A stretch of DNA of 64,000 nucleotides from Henriciella sp. Lineage in GTDB: Bacteria > Pseudomonadota > Alphaproteobacteria > Caulobacterales > Hyphomonadaceae. Under the pieces are notes generated by a model. That model worked only from the letters and a program-made list of their open reading frames with translations, was not told the DNA's origin and did not search any database. The translations under genes were made by a program, and so were the position numbers. Numbering within the stretch: position 1 is the first letter of the stretch; every line of letters begins with the position of its first letter. The DNA is taken from assembly GCA_002733705.1 (NCBI GenBank), contig NVWP01000002.1, positions 18,341-82,340 on the forward strand, given 5' to 3'. Below are positions 43,562 through 52,311 of the stretch, piece after piece.

Positions 43562-44449
43562 ATGGGCGATCTAAGCGGAAAGACAGCGATCATCACGGGC
43601 GCGGCGAGCGGCATCGGCTATGCCGGTGTGGAGGTTTTCGTGGAGGCGGGGGCCAATGTGGTGGCCGGCGATATCCAGGATGAGAAGGGCCGCGCGCTGG
43701 AGACGCGGTTCGGCTCTGACCGGGTGCGCTATGTCCATTGCGATGTGACCAAGACCGCGGACCTTCAGAAGCTGTTCGACACCGCGCAGGACGCCTTTGG
43801 CGGGCTCGATATCCTCTGGAACAATGCCGGTCATGGCGGCACGCCGACCGGGGTCGAGGAGCTGGATGAGGACGGGTTCGACCAGACCGTGAGCCTGCTG
43901 CTCAAATCGGTCTTTGTCGGCACAAAGCTGGCGGTTCCGATGATGAAGGAGAAGGGCGGCTCCATCATCAACACGTCTTCGATCTCGGCGGTCTGTGCAG
44001 GCTATGCGCCGGTGACCTATTCGGTCTGCAAGAAGGGTGTGGCGCATTTTTCCAAACTCGCGGCGGCCGAGCTGTCGAAATACAAGATCCGCGTCAATGC
44101 GATCCTGCCCGGCTTTATCGCGACCTCGATCTTTGGCTCTTCGCTGGGCCTGTCGCGCGAGCAGGCCGACCAGATGGCCGCGCTGGTCGAGCAGCAGGGT
44201 GGACGGATGCAGCCTGCCGGGCGCACCGGCGTCGGCAAGGATATTGCCGAAATGGCGGCCTATCTCGCCTCGGAGAAGGCGGGCTTTATCACGGGCGGGG
44301 AATTCCTCGTCGATGGCGGCATGACCGTGGGTCCGCGCCATAGCTGGGACCAGACCGATGGCGGGCCGCTGCTGGATGCGCTGGGCATCAGTGTGGAGCA
44401 GGCCGAGGAAATGCGCCTTGCGATGCAGGCTGAGCAGGACAAGTCCTAG
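43562..44449 (+). CDS. Short-chain dehydrogenase/reductase (SDR family)
   Basis: A 295-residue classical SDR. Cofactor loop TGAASGIGYAG is at 12-22, NNAGHGG follows near residue 88, active-site Ser is in NTSSISA, and Tyr153/Lys157 lie in YSVCK. It ends with FLVDGGMTVGP and an extra C-terminal 25 residues beyond the usual length. GAGGAGG precedes ATG 43562. Oxidoreductase specificity is unknown. Confidence 0.88.
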   Translation: MGDLSGKTAIITGAASGIGYAGVEVFVEAGANVVAGDIQDEKGRALETRFGSDRVRYVHCDVTKTADLQKLFDTAQDAFGGLDILWNNAGHGGTPTGVEELDEDGFDQTVSLLLKSVFVGTKLAVPMMKEKGGSIINTSSISAVCAGYAPVTYSVCKKGVAHFSKLAAAELSKYKIRVNAILPGFIATSIFGSSLGLSREQADQMAALVEQQGGRMQPAGRTGVGKDIAEMAAYLASEKAGFITGGEFLVDGGMTVGPRHSWDQTDGGPLLDALGISVEQAEEMRLAMQAEQDKS

Positions 44450-44455
44450 AACATG

Positions 44456-44758
44456 TCAGTTGCGGGCCGGCGGGCGTGCCTCGCCGGTCTCCGCAAGGCC
44501 GGGAATGCTCTCGACCGCTTCAAGCAATTCGTCGAGCGAGGCGGCCGAAGCAACCTTGCGGTCATGTTCATCAAACAGGGCAAAGCCGTTCCCGGTCTTG
44601 CGGAGCGGAAATTTGCGCCAGTGGGCCCGTGTACGATAGAGCCAGACTTCTTCCGGCTCTGCGCCAGCTGCAGACCAGCCCGACCAGACATGGTCAGCGG
44701 GCACACTGCGCCATAGCTTGTCGATGGCGTCGAGATCGGATTGGGAAAAAGTCTGCAT
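44456..44758 (-). CDS. Small conserved hypothetical protein
   Basis: A 100-residue protein, MQTFSQSDLDAIDKLWRSVPADHVW then EEVWLYRTRAHWRKFPLRKTG and a C-terminal DELLEAVESIPGLAE. No family recognised with confidence. It contains no membrane segment or signal and is mixed alpha/beta in appearance. The ATG at 44758 shares CATG with the divergent DMT transporter start. Confidence 0.6.
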   Translation of the reverse strand: MQTFSQSDLDAIDKLWRSVPADHVWSGWSAAGAEPEEVWLYRTRAHWRKFPLRKTGNGFALFDEHDRKVASAASLDELLEAVESIPGLAETGEARPPARN

Positions 44759-45737
44759 GAGCCGTGAAATGGATGAAACCGCTGAAGAGGAGCCTAATGC
44801 AGGGGGCCTGTCAGGCAATGCCCTTGGCGCGGTTTTCATGCTGTTCTCGGCGCTGGGGTTCACCGCCTACACTGTGCTCTCCAAGACGCTGACCGAGGAG
44901 GTCCATCCGGTCTTCCTGGCCTTCTGGCGCGCCTTCTTTGCCTGTCTCCTGTCGGTACCGGTCATCCTGCGTGCCGGCCTGCACAAGATGCGGACCCGGC
45001 ATCCGGGGCTTCTGCTCATGCGCTCACTGTTCGGCACGCTGGGCTTTACGCTGGCGATTGTCGCCCTTTCGGCGGACTTCAATCTCACCTTCTCCCAGTT
45101 CAATGCGATCAGTTTCTCGCGCTCGCTTTTCGTCACGGTGCTGGCGGCGATCTTCCTGCGCGAAGTGGTGGGCCTTCATCGCTGGGGCGCGGTTGTCATC
45201 GGCTTTTTTGGCGTACTCATCATGGTGGTACCGGGCGTTTTCATGTTCTGGGCCCCGGTCGCGCCCGGCGCGGGCTTCCATCTGGATACGGGCACGATCT
45301 GCGCGATCCTGAGCGCCTTCTTCCTCGCCTTTGCCATCGTCCTGGTGAAGACGCTGTCGGCTGAGCTTTCAGCCGTGGCGCTGCTGACCTATGCGAATGT
45401 GCTCTCCTCCATCCTGCTGCTGCCCTTCGCGATCTATTTCTGGTCCTGGCCATCGATGGAAACATGGGGCTGGATCTTCGTCATGGCGGGCGTCGGTTTC
45501 GTGGCGCAGTTCTGCTATATCTCCGCAGTCAGCATCGGGGACGCATCCTTCCTGTCACCGCTCGACTATCTGCGCCTGCCCATGGCGACGGCGGCCGATC
45601 TCATCATTGTCGGGATGCTGCCGGGCATGAATGTCTGGATCGGGGCAGGGATCATCATCGTTTCAGCGGTCTACATCACCTGGCGCGACCGCAAGAAAAA
45701 GGCCCAGAAGGTGACTGTCCTGCAGAAACGGGCCTAG
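44757..45737 (+). CDS. DMT superfamily (EamA) transporter
   Basis: A 326-residue permease with ten predicted membrane helices in two EamA repeats (about residues 22-155 and 175-315). Features include AFWRAFFACLL and FLSPLDYLRLPMATAADLI. Substrates of this superfamily are small metabolites, often amino acids or nucleotides; direction is usually export. The start (44757) shares CATG with the divergent hypothetical gene. Confidence 0.88.
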   Translation: MSREMDETAEEEPNAGGLSGNALGAVFMLFSALGFTAYTVLSKTLTEEVHPVFLAFWRAFFACLLSVPVILRAGLHKMRTRHPGLLLMRSLFGTLGFTLAIVALSADFNLTFSQFNAISFSRSLFVTVLAAIFLREVVGLHRWGAVVIGFFGVLIMVVPGVFMFWAPVAPGAGFHLDTGTICAILSAFFLAFAIVLVKTLSAELSAVALLTYANVLSSILLLPFAIYFWSWPSMETWGWIFVMAGVGFVAQFCYISAVSIGDASFLSPLDYLRLPMATAADLIIVGMLPGMNVWIGAGIIIVSAVYITWRDRKKKAQKVTVLQKRA

Positions 45738-45831
45738 CGGCAAGGTTGCCCCAAAAATGCCCTGATCGCGGTCTTGTGCCGCGCCGCGCCCTATGCTGGT
45801 TTCGGCCCACGAATCAAGCAGGGAGCCCGGC

Positions 45832-46599
45832 ATGGACAAGTCACTCGATATCGGTTCTGTCATTGGCGAAACGTTCAATGTGATCGGCCGCAAATTCGTC
45901 GATCTTGCCCTTCTCGGCGTGGTGATCGTCGGTGTGCCGACGCTGCTGGTAACCTTCTTTTCCTCGCAGGCCATGGAACGCTCGATCGAGCAGGGCGCGC
46001 TCTCGCTCAATTTCTCATTCGGGCTTCTCCTCTCCAATATCCTCTATGCCTTCTTTCCCTTCGTCCTGCAGGCGGCCGTGGTGCATACCACGGTGACTTC
46101 GCTCAGCCGCGGACAAAGCGATTTCGGCTCGGCCATCGGCACAGCGCTCAGGGCGTTCCTGCCGCTTCTCATCGTGTCCATCCTGATGAGTATCGGTTTG
46201 GCCATCGGCTTTCTGCTTCTGATCATTCCGGGCCTGATCCTGCTGACCGTCTGGGCGGTTGTGGTGCCGTCTCTGGTGATCGACAAGGCGGGTATATTTG
46301 GCAGCTTCAGCCGCAGCGCGGACCTGACGCGCGGGTCGCGCTGGCGGATCTTCGGCCTCATCCTGATCGGCTATGTCGGCCTTTTCATTTTTACGGCCCT
46401 GTTCGGCTTATTCGCAGTTGGCGCGGGGGGCATGATGGCCGCAGGGGGCGGCCTGAACCTTACGAGCCTTCTCCTTGGCGCCGTGCTGGATACAGCCATC
46501 GCGATCATCGGCGCAGTGGCCGTGTCGGTGCTCTATGTGCACCTGCGTGAGCTGAAAGAGGGGACGCGCCTCGATACTGTCGGCGACGTCTTCTCCTAG
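45832..46599 (+). CDS. YciC-like polytopic membrane protein
   Basis: A 255-residue protein with about six hydrophobic segments, starting MDKSLDIGSVIGETFNVIGRKF. The DLTRGSRWRIFGLILIGYVG block resembles proteins of the glycerophosphoryl-diester-phosphodiesterase membrane-domain/YciC type. No catalytic phosphodiesterase domain is present. GGGAG precedes ATG 45832. Function is unknown. Confidence 0.68.
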   Translation: MDKSLDIGSVIGETFNVIGRKFVDLALLGVVIVGVPTLLVTFFSSQAMERSIEQGALSLNFSFGLLLSNILYAFFPFVLQAAVVHTTVTSLSRGQSDFGSAIGTALRAFLPLLIVSILMSIGLAIGFLLLIIPGLILLTVWAVVVPSLVIDKAGIFGSFSRSADLTRGSRWRIFGLILIGYVGLFIFTALFGLFAVGAGGMMAAGGGLNLTSLLLGAVLDTAIAIIGAVAVSVLYVHLRELKEGTRLDTVGDVFS

Positions 46600-46671
46600 C
46601 GCGGCCTTTCGATTTTCCTTGCCAAAGCGGGGCCTTCGCCCGACCTTCCTTGTCTGGACGGGGAGGGTGTC

Positions 46672-47688
46672 GTGGAAAAAATACTGGTGACAGGCGCGAC
46701 GGGGTTCATTGCCTCGCATCTGATCCTGCAGCTTCTGGACAGAGGTTATGAGGTGCGCGGGACCGCGCGCTCAACCGAGAAGGCGGGACGGCTGAACGAG
46801 ATATTGTCCGACTATGCCGGCAGGAAGGTGGAGATCGAGATCGTCGCCGCCGACCTTGGCAGCGATGAGGGCTGGGGCGAAGCGGTGAAGGGGGTGAGCT
46901 ATGTTCATCATGTCGCCTCACCCTTTCCCGCGGAGACACCGAAATCTGCCGATGAACTGATCGTGCCGGCGCGCGACGGTGCCTTGCGCGTCCTCAAGGC
47001 GGCGAAGGCTGAAGGCGTGAAACGGGTTGTGCTGACCTCTTCCTTCGCGGCGATTTCCTATGGCTGGGGCGACCAGCGCCCGGATGTGCTGACCGAGGTC
47101 CACTGGTCGAAGCCGGACCGGCTGGACGACAACACCGCCTACACCCGGTCCAAGACAATCGCAGAGAAGGCGGCCTGGGATTATGTGACGGGCGAAGGGG
47201 CGGGGCTTGAGCTCTCCGTGATCAATCCGGTGGCCGTGTTCGGGCCGGTGATGAGCGAGGACGTCTCCTCATCGCTGCAGCTCATCAGCCAGCCGCTTCA
47301 GGGCAAGCTGCCGGCCTTTCCCAAGCTGAATTTCGGCGTGGTGGATGTGCGCGATGTGGCGCGCGCGCATATCGAGGCCATGGTGCGGCCCGAGGCCAAT
47401 GGCGAGCGCTTTATCTGCGGCGGCGATCTTCTCTGGATGGAGGAGGTGGGAGACATCCTGCGCGAGGCGTTTCCGGACCGGAAGATCCCGAAGGGAACGC
47501 TGCCGAGCTGGCTGGTTCGCCTGTTCGCGCGGGTCAATCCGCCGCTGAAACAGATCCTGCCGGAGCTTGGCCGCAAACGCGCTTATTCCAATGAAAAGCT
47601 TAAAAGCGTGCTGGGCATCGAGCCGATACCGGCCGATGAAGCTGTGCGGGCGAGCGCCGAGAGCCTGATCAGGGTTGGCGCTGTCTAG
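46672..47688 (+). CDS. NAD-dependent epimerase/dehydratase, aldehyde/dihydroflavonol-reductase-like
   Basis: A 338-residue extended SDR. Cofactor motif TGATGFIASHL at 7-17, active-site Ser in LTSSFAAISYG, Tyr and Lys in AYTRSKTIAEKAAW. The pattern matches bacterial aldehyde-reductase/dihydroflavonol-4-reductase relatives. GTG 46672 has GGGAGG five bases before. Substrate is unknown. Confidence 0.83.
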   Translation: MEKILVTGATGFIASHLILQLLDRGYEVRGTARSTEKAGRLNEILSDYAGRKVEIEIVAADLGSDEGWGEAVKGVSYVHHVASPFPAETPKSADELIVPARDGALRVLKAAKAEGVKRVVLTSSFAAISYGWGDQRPDVLTEVHWSKPDRLDDNTAYTRSKTIAEKAAWDYVTGEGAGLELSVINPVAVFGPVMSEDVSSSLQLISQPLQGKLPAFPKLNFGVVDVRDVARAHIEAMVRPEANGERFICGGDLLWMEEVGDILREAFPDRKIPKGTLPSWLVRLFARVNPPLKQILPELGRKRAYSNEKLKSVLGIEPIPADEAVRASAESLIRVGAV

Positions 47689-47706
47689 GGGCGGTCTGCT
47701 GGCGGT

Positions 47707-48252
47707 CTAGTGGCCGCCGCATTTGCCGCATCCGCCGCCGCCACCGCCATGATGTTTTCCGCCGCCACCGCCGTGGAAACCGCCCCGGAAGGTGAGCGAC
47801 GCGGCAGCCGAGGCAAAGGCGTTGGCTGAGGCGCTGGAACGGACATAGACATAGCCACCGCCCCCGCCGCCATAATATCCGCCGGTGACGCCGCTGCCGA
47901 CGCCGCCATCAAAGCCGCTGGTGTCGATGCTGACGCTGCGCGGGGCCGGCGCGGGCCGGGGTGTGTATCTCACCTGGACCGGACGCGGCGCAGGCCTGCT
48001 GTAACAGCACGCTGCGGCGGAGACGCGCTCACGGACCGTGTGGGTCTCTACCGTCTGCGGCAGGGGCGGGCAGGACCAGGTGTCGGGGCCGACAAGATAG
48101 CAGCCGGGTTCAGGCGGAACCGGTTCGGCATGCGCCTGCAGCGGAGCGGGACCGCGATTGACCGGACGGTTGGCATAGCCATCTGCCAAAGCCGGAGCTG
48201 CCATCATGGCCGCGGCGGCAAGAAGGCCAATGACCTTGAAGTGTCCACGCAT
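47707..48252 (-). CDS. Secreted Gly-rich, Cys/His-containing protein
   Basis: A 181-residue protein with a signal peptide ending APALA before Asp24. A Pro/Cys-containing middle (PEPGCYLVGPDTWSCPPLP) is followed by a Gly-rich C-terminal half and a tail alternating Gly with His, Lys and Cys, ending GCGKCGGH. It is likely exported, and the His/Cys tail could bind metal. No named family. ATG 48252 is preferred; longer starts precede the signal peptide. Confidence 0.62.
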   Translation of the reverse strand: MRGHFKVIGLLAAAAMMAAPALADGYANRPVNRGPAPLQAHAEPVPPEPGCYLVGPDTWSCPPLPQTVETHTVRERVSAAACCYSRPAPRPVQVRYTPRPAPAPRSVSIDTSGFDGGVGSGVTGGYYGGGGGGYVYVRSSASANAFASAAASLTFRGGFHGGGGGKHHGGGGGGCGKCGGH

Positions 48253-48412
48253 AGAATTCGCCTCCTCAGCGAAAGTCCGGTTTCGAGCATTGTGTCCCAC
48301 AGAGGCGGGAGCCATCGCCCAGTAAAGGCGAGGGGGCGGCCGAATGCAAACGGCTTAACCGGCGAGGCGAAACGCGTTCGCGTACCACGTGCAGGGCCGG
48401 GCTGGTGCCGCG

Positions 48413-48598
48413 CTAGAAATCGTAGGTGATGCCCTTGCGTTCCCAGTCGCCGAATCGGGTCGGTTCGCGGTGTCTGGGCCCGCCGGTTTCCTTTGCGCGT
48501 TCGGCTTCGAGGGCTTCTTCGCGCCGGATCTGCTCCTGACGGCGTTCCTGCGCTTCGGCGAGGGCGCGCTGGGCTTCGGGGGGGAGGGGTTTTTCCAT
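48413..48598 (-). CDS. DUF1674 (SdhAF4-like) small protein
   Basis: A 61-residue protein with a charged helical N-terminal half and the DUF1674 C-terminal signature GGPRHREPTRFGDWERKGITYDF (last block). Relatives include eukaryotic SDHAF4, which helps flavinate succinate dehydrogenase. It stands alone, without sdh genes nearby. Confidence 0.78.
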   Translation of the reverse strand: MEKPLPPEAQRALAEAQERRQEQIRREEALEAERAKETGGPRHREPTRFGDWERKGITYDF

Positions 48599-48707
48599 TA
48601 GAAAACTGTCATGCTTTGCGTGTTGCGCTTCTCAGCGGCGTTAACGCTTTCCATATACCTGCACGTAAAATATTAAACCGACTTCCCTCATCATCAAGGA
48701 GTGCCAG

Positions 48708-49616
48708 GTGGCGGGAACTTTGAAGACATTCGTATTGCTTGCCGCGATGACCGCGCTGTTCATGGCGATCGGCTATCTCGTGGGCGGTGTTGTCGGTATG
48801 GCGGTCGCGTTCGCCGTGGCGCTTCTGATGAATGTGTATTCCTGGTGGAATGCCGACAAGATCGTGCTGCGCATGCAGGGCGCGCGCGAAGTATCGCCGA
48901 ATGAGCGCTCGCCCATACTGCGCACCTTTGCCAATGATACGCGCGCGCTGGCCTCTCATGCCGGCCTGCCAGCGCCGAGGATCTATGTCATCGATACCCC
49001 GCAGCCCAATGCCTTCGCCACGGGACGCAATCCGAAGAATGCTGCCGTCTGTGCCACGACCGGCCTGCTCAATACGCTGACGCGCGAGGAGGTGTCCGGC
49101 GTCATGGCGCATGAGCTGGCGCATGTCGCCCATCGGGATACGCTGACGATGACTGTTACCGCGACGCTGGCCGGTGCGATCGGTATGCTGGCCAATTTCG
49201 CGATCTTCTTTGGCGACCGCTCGCGCGGGGGGATACTGACCTCGCTTGCGATCATGATCTTCGCGCCGATGGCCGCCGGCCTGGTGCAGATGGCGATCAG
49301 CCGCTCGCGCGAATACGAAGCCGACCGGCGCGGCGCCGAGATCTGCGGTAACCCCTACTGGCTTGCCTCAGCGCTGGAAAAGATCGAGCGCGGGGCGCGC
49401 ACCAATCTCAACCAGCGCGCCGAAGCCAATCCTGCCATGGCCCATGTCTACATCATGAACCCGCTCGCGGGCCGAAAGGGCGACAGCCTGTTTTCGACCC
49501 ACCCCGCCACCGCCAACCGTGTCGAGGCGCTGCGCAAGCTTGCCGCCGAGATGAATGTTGCGCCGCCTGAAAGGCTCTATCCGGAAACGGTGACGGGCCG
49601 CGGGCCGTGGGGATGA
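48708..49616 (+). CDS. htpX: Membrane zinc protease HtpX
   Basis: A 302-residue M48 protease of membrane protein quality control. Two N-terminal helices (about 5-25 and 27-45) anchor it; zinc motif HELAH is at 135-139, with the third ligand Glu in [12 protein letters not shown] near residue 205. Two more hydrophobic segments lie at 150-190. The GTG start has AAGGAG seven bases upstream. The stop overlaps rsmB by ATGA. Confidence 0.95.
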   Translation: MAGTLKTFVLLAAMTALFMAIGYLVGGVVGMAVAFAVALLMNVYSWWNADKIVLRMQGAREVSPNERSPILRTFANDTRALASHAGLPAPRIYVIDTPQPNAFATGRNPKNAAVCATTGLLNTLTREEVSGVMAHELAHVAHRDTLTMTVTATLAGAIGMLANFAIFFGDRSRGGILTSLAIMIFAPMAAGLVQMAISRSREYEADRRGAEICGNPYWLASALEKIERGARTNLNQRAEANPAMAHVYIMNPLAGRKGDSLFSTHPATANRVEALRKLAAEMNVAPPERLYPETVTGRGPWG

Positions 49617-50893
49617 GCGCAGCCCAGTCAAGACAAGCCGCCGCCGACCTCCTTATCGAAACGCTGGACAATCGCCGGACTCTCGATGAGGCGATGGACA
49701 CGTCTGAGCTGTTCGGGGGTCTGACCGGTCCGGACCGCGGATTTGCCCGCGCCATGGCGAGCGCCGCGCTGCGCCAGCTGGGGCGGATCGACAAGGGGCT
49801 CGCGCCCTTCCTGAACCGGCCGATAGAGACCGCAACGCCGCCCGCGCGTGCCTTGTTGCGGGTCGGGGCGGCGCAGAGCTGGCTGATGGAGACACCGCCG
49901 CATGCGGTTGTCAGCGAGACGGTCAATGCAGCCAAGCAATGGGCGCGGGCGCGCTCTGCGGCCGGGTTTCTCAATGCCGTGCTGCGCAAGGTCGTCGCTG
50001 ACCGCACCGCCTTCGATGCGGCGCCTGGGACGGCCGTCTGGCCCGACTGGCTGACGGTGGAGCTGATGACCTCGCTTGGCGTGGAGGGGGCAACGGCGCT
50101 GGCCGAGCTGCAGATGTCGGAACCTGACCTCGATCTGACCCCGCGCGACAAGGGATTTGCCGAAGAGCTGGGCAAGCGCCTAGGGGCAAAACCCGTCGGG
50201 CTGGGCAGCCTGCGCGTCGCATCCGGCGATGTGCCGGAGGTGGAAGGTTACCGGACCGGCGACTGGTGGGTGCAGGACGCCGCCGCCGCCATTCCGGCCG
50301 AGCTTTTGGATGTGAAACCGGGCGAGCGGGTCTTCGACCTCTGCGCCGCACCGGGCGGCAAGACGATGCAGCTGGCCGCCGCCGGGGCTGCGGTTGTGGC
50401 CGTCGACCGCTCAAAGGCCCGCCTCACGCGGGTCGAGGAAAACCTGGACCGCACGGGTCTTGCCGGCCGGGTGGAGATACTGGCCGAGAAGGCCGAAGAC
50501 TGGACGCCGGATGCGCTGGCCGACGCCGTGCTGCTGGATGCGCCCTGTTCGGCGCTGGGCACGCTGCGCCGCCACCCGGAGGGCGCGTGGATCAAGTCAC
50601 CCGATGAGATTGCCCGTTTCCCGCAAGTGCAGCTTCGTCTGCTGGAGGCCGCGGCGCGCCTGGTGAAGCCGGGCGGGCGGATCGTCTATTGCGTGTGCAC
50701 GCCGCTCAAGCGTGAAGGGGCGGACGTGGTGACAAAGGCGCTCGCATCGACCGGGCTGGAGCGCCTGGCCATCAGCGCGGAAGAGGCCGGCCCGTTTGTG
50801 CATGGGCTCACAGCTGACGGGGATCTGCTCACCCTGCCGCATGGCGATTTCGCGCATGATGCCTTTTACATCGCGCGCCTTGTGAAACCCTGA
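49613..50893 (+). CDS. rsmB: 16S rRNA (cytosine-967-C5)-methyltransferase RsmB
   Basis: A 426-residue SAM-dependent RNA methyltransferase with an N-terminal NusB-like helical domain (about 1-140) and a C-terminal catalytic domain. SAM motif [11 protein letters not shown], motif [16 protein letters not shown] and motif [10 protein letters not shown] supply the two catalytic cysteines of the family. A GTG at 49607 is an alternative start, but ATG 49613 overlaps the htpX stop in the usual ATGA form. Confidence 0.92.
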   Translation: MSAAQSRQAAADLLIETLDNRRTLDEAMDTSELFGGLTGPDRGFARAMASAALRQLGRIDKGLAPFLNRPIETATPPARALLRVGAAQSWLMETPPHAVVSETVNAAKQWARARSAAGFLNAVLRKVVADRTAFDAAPGTAVWPDWLTVELMTSLGVEGATALAELQMSEPDLDLTPRDKGFAEELGKRLGAKPVGLGSLRVASGDVPEVEGYRTGDWWVQDAAAAIPAELLDVKPGERVFDLCAAPGGKTMQLAAAGAAVVAVDRSKARLTRVEENLDRTGLAGRVEILAEKAEDWTPDALADAVLLDAPCSALGTLRRHPEGAWIKSPDEIARFPQVQLRLLEAAARLVKPGGRIVYCVCTPLKREGADVVTKALASTGLERLAISAEEAGPFVHGLTADGDLLTLPHGDFAHDAFYIARLVKP

Positions 50894-51007
50894 GCGCGTC
50901 GCGGTCGCCTGGCGTGACCTGCCATAATATTGCCGCGCCCAGTTCATATACAGTTCAGGACGGTCAGTGGATTATATGGCCGTCTCAAGTTTTGAGGAGC
51001 TGGAAGC

Positions 51008-51517
51008 ATGACTATTCACACCGCGACTGTCGCAAAGCCGAGCAAGGCCATGGCCGGCGCGTTCGCTGCCCTTACCCTTATCCTCGCAGGTTGTGCCAGC
51101 ACCTATGGCGCCAACACGGTGAGCCCGAATGATGTCGGCTATGCCTCGCAGGTCGAGATGGGGACGATCACCGATGTGCGCGAAGTCACCATCCGTCCCG
51201 AGAATAACATGATCGGCGCCGCGACCGGCGCGGTCCTTGGCGGGCTTGCCGGGTCCGAGCTTGGCGGCGGCGACAAGGCCCGCACGGCCGGCGCGGTCGG
51301 CGGAGCGGTTCTGGGCGGCCTTGGCGGTAATGAGCTTGGCAAGGGGATGAATACCCGCCGCGGCTTTGCCTATACGGTCCGGCTGGACAATGGCCGGATG
51401 GTCGAAGTGACCCAGGGCGCCGATATCGCCATGTATCCCGGCCAGCGGGTGAATGTGACCTATGGCGGCGGCCGCACGACGGTCTCGCCCGCGCAGGGCG
51501 GCTATTCGCGTTACTAA
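51008..51517 (+). CDS. Glycine-zipper (2TM) outer-membrane lipoprotein, SlyB/PcpS-like
   Basis: A 169-residue protein with lipobox LILAGC (Cys about 29) and a glycine-zipper segment alternating Gly and Ala (residues 72-120: GAATGAVLGGLAGSELGG and the like). The C-terminal half has a small beta domain (VRLDNGRMVEVTQGADIAMYPGQ). SlyB-like lipoproteins support outer-membrane integrity. Terminator follows before rpe. Confidence 0.85.
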   Translation: MTIHTATVAKPSKAMAGAFAALTLILAGCASTYGANTVSPNDVGYASQVEMGTITDVREVTIRPENNMIGAATGAVLGGLAGSELGGGDKARTAGAVGGAVLGGLGGNELGKGMNTRRGFAYTVRLDNGRMVEVTQGADIAMYPGQRVNVTYGGGRTTVSPAQGGYSRY

Positions 51518-51565
51518 AGACCGGGCCACATACCGGCCCCATGCCTGCTTAAATCGATGATAGCC

Positions 51566-51600
51566 AGCCGCCGTGAGCCTTGTGCTCGCGGCGGTTTGGT
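51566..51600 (+). terminator. Terminator of the glycine-zipper lipoprotein gene
   Basis: A 13-bp stem with two G-T pairs (51566-51578 with 51584-51596), loop CTTGT, then TTTGGTT. U-tract is short. Confidence 0.62.
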
Positions 51601-51614
51601 TCTACCCAGCCTGC

Positions 51615-52283
51615 ATGTCAAACGTCCTCATTTCCCCGTCCATTCTTTCTGCTGATTTCGCCTGTCTTGGCGATGAAATCAGGGCCATCGACGCGGCCGG
51701 CGCCGACATGATCCATGTCGATGTGATGGACGGGCATTTCGTCCCGAACCTGACATTCGGCCCCCCGGTGATCAAGAAGCTACGCCCGCACTCTGACAAG
51801 CCGTTTGACGTGCACCTGATGATCGCGCCGGTCGATCCTTTCATTGAGGACTTCGCAGAGGCCGGCGCCGACATCCTTACGGTCCACCCGGAAGCCGGGC
51901 CGCATATTCACCGCACCCTGCAGGCGATCCGCAAGGCGGGCATGAAGCCCGGCGTCGCGATTAATCCGGGTACGCCCCATGAAATCGTCGATCCGATCAT
52001 CGATGATGTTGACATGATCCTTGTAATGTCGGTGAATCCCGGGTTCGGGGGACAAAGCTTTATCGAAAGCCAGCTGCGCAAGATCGAGGCATTCCGCAAA
52101 AAGATCGACGCGTCTGGCCGTGACATCATCCTGGAGGTGGATGGAGGGCTTAATCCGGAAACGGCGCCGCGAGCCATCGAGGCGGGGGTGACAGCGATCG
52201 TGGCAGGATCTGCTGTGTTCAAGGGGGGCGTGAATGCTTATGCCGGCAATATCGCTGCGCTTCGGGGAGAGGCAGCCAGCTAG
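51615..52283 (+). CDS. rpe: Ribulose-phosphate 3-epimerase
   Basis: A 222-residue TIM-barrel enzyme interconverting ribulose-5-P and xylulose-5-P. Signatures: SPSILSADFACL, HVDVMDGHFVPNLTFGP (metal-binding His/Asp), FDVHLMI, MSVNPGFGGQSF and EVDGGL. ATG 51615 starts MSNVLISPSIL; the longer ATG/GTG options lie in the terminator region. It is close upstream of the heparinase-like gene. Confidence 0.95.
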   Translation: MSNVLISPSILSADFACLGDEIRAIDAAGADMIHVDVMDGHFVPNLTFGPPVIKKLRPHSDKPFDVHLMIAPVDPFIEDFAEAGADILTVHPEAGPHIHRTLQAIRKAGMKPGVAINPGTPHEIVDPIIDDVDMILVMSVNPGFGGQSFIESQLRKIEAFRKKIDASGRDIILEVDGGLNPETAPRAIEAGVTAIVAGSAVFKGGVNAYAGNIAALRGEAAS

Positions 52284-52311
52284 AGCAAGAGACACCAGGC
52301 GAGTTTTTCCA

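Noticed and set aside
52234-52311. Longer start of the heparinase-like gene at ATG 52234
   Set aside because: It overlaps rpe by 50 bases and the extra codons are rare types (ATA, AGA, AGG, CGA); kept as an alternative only.
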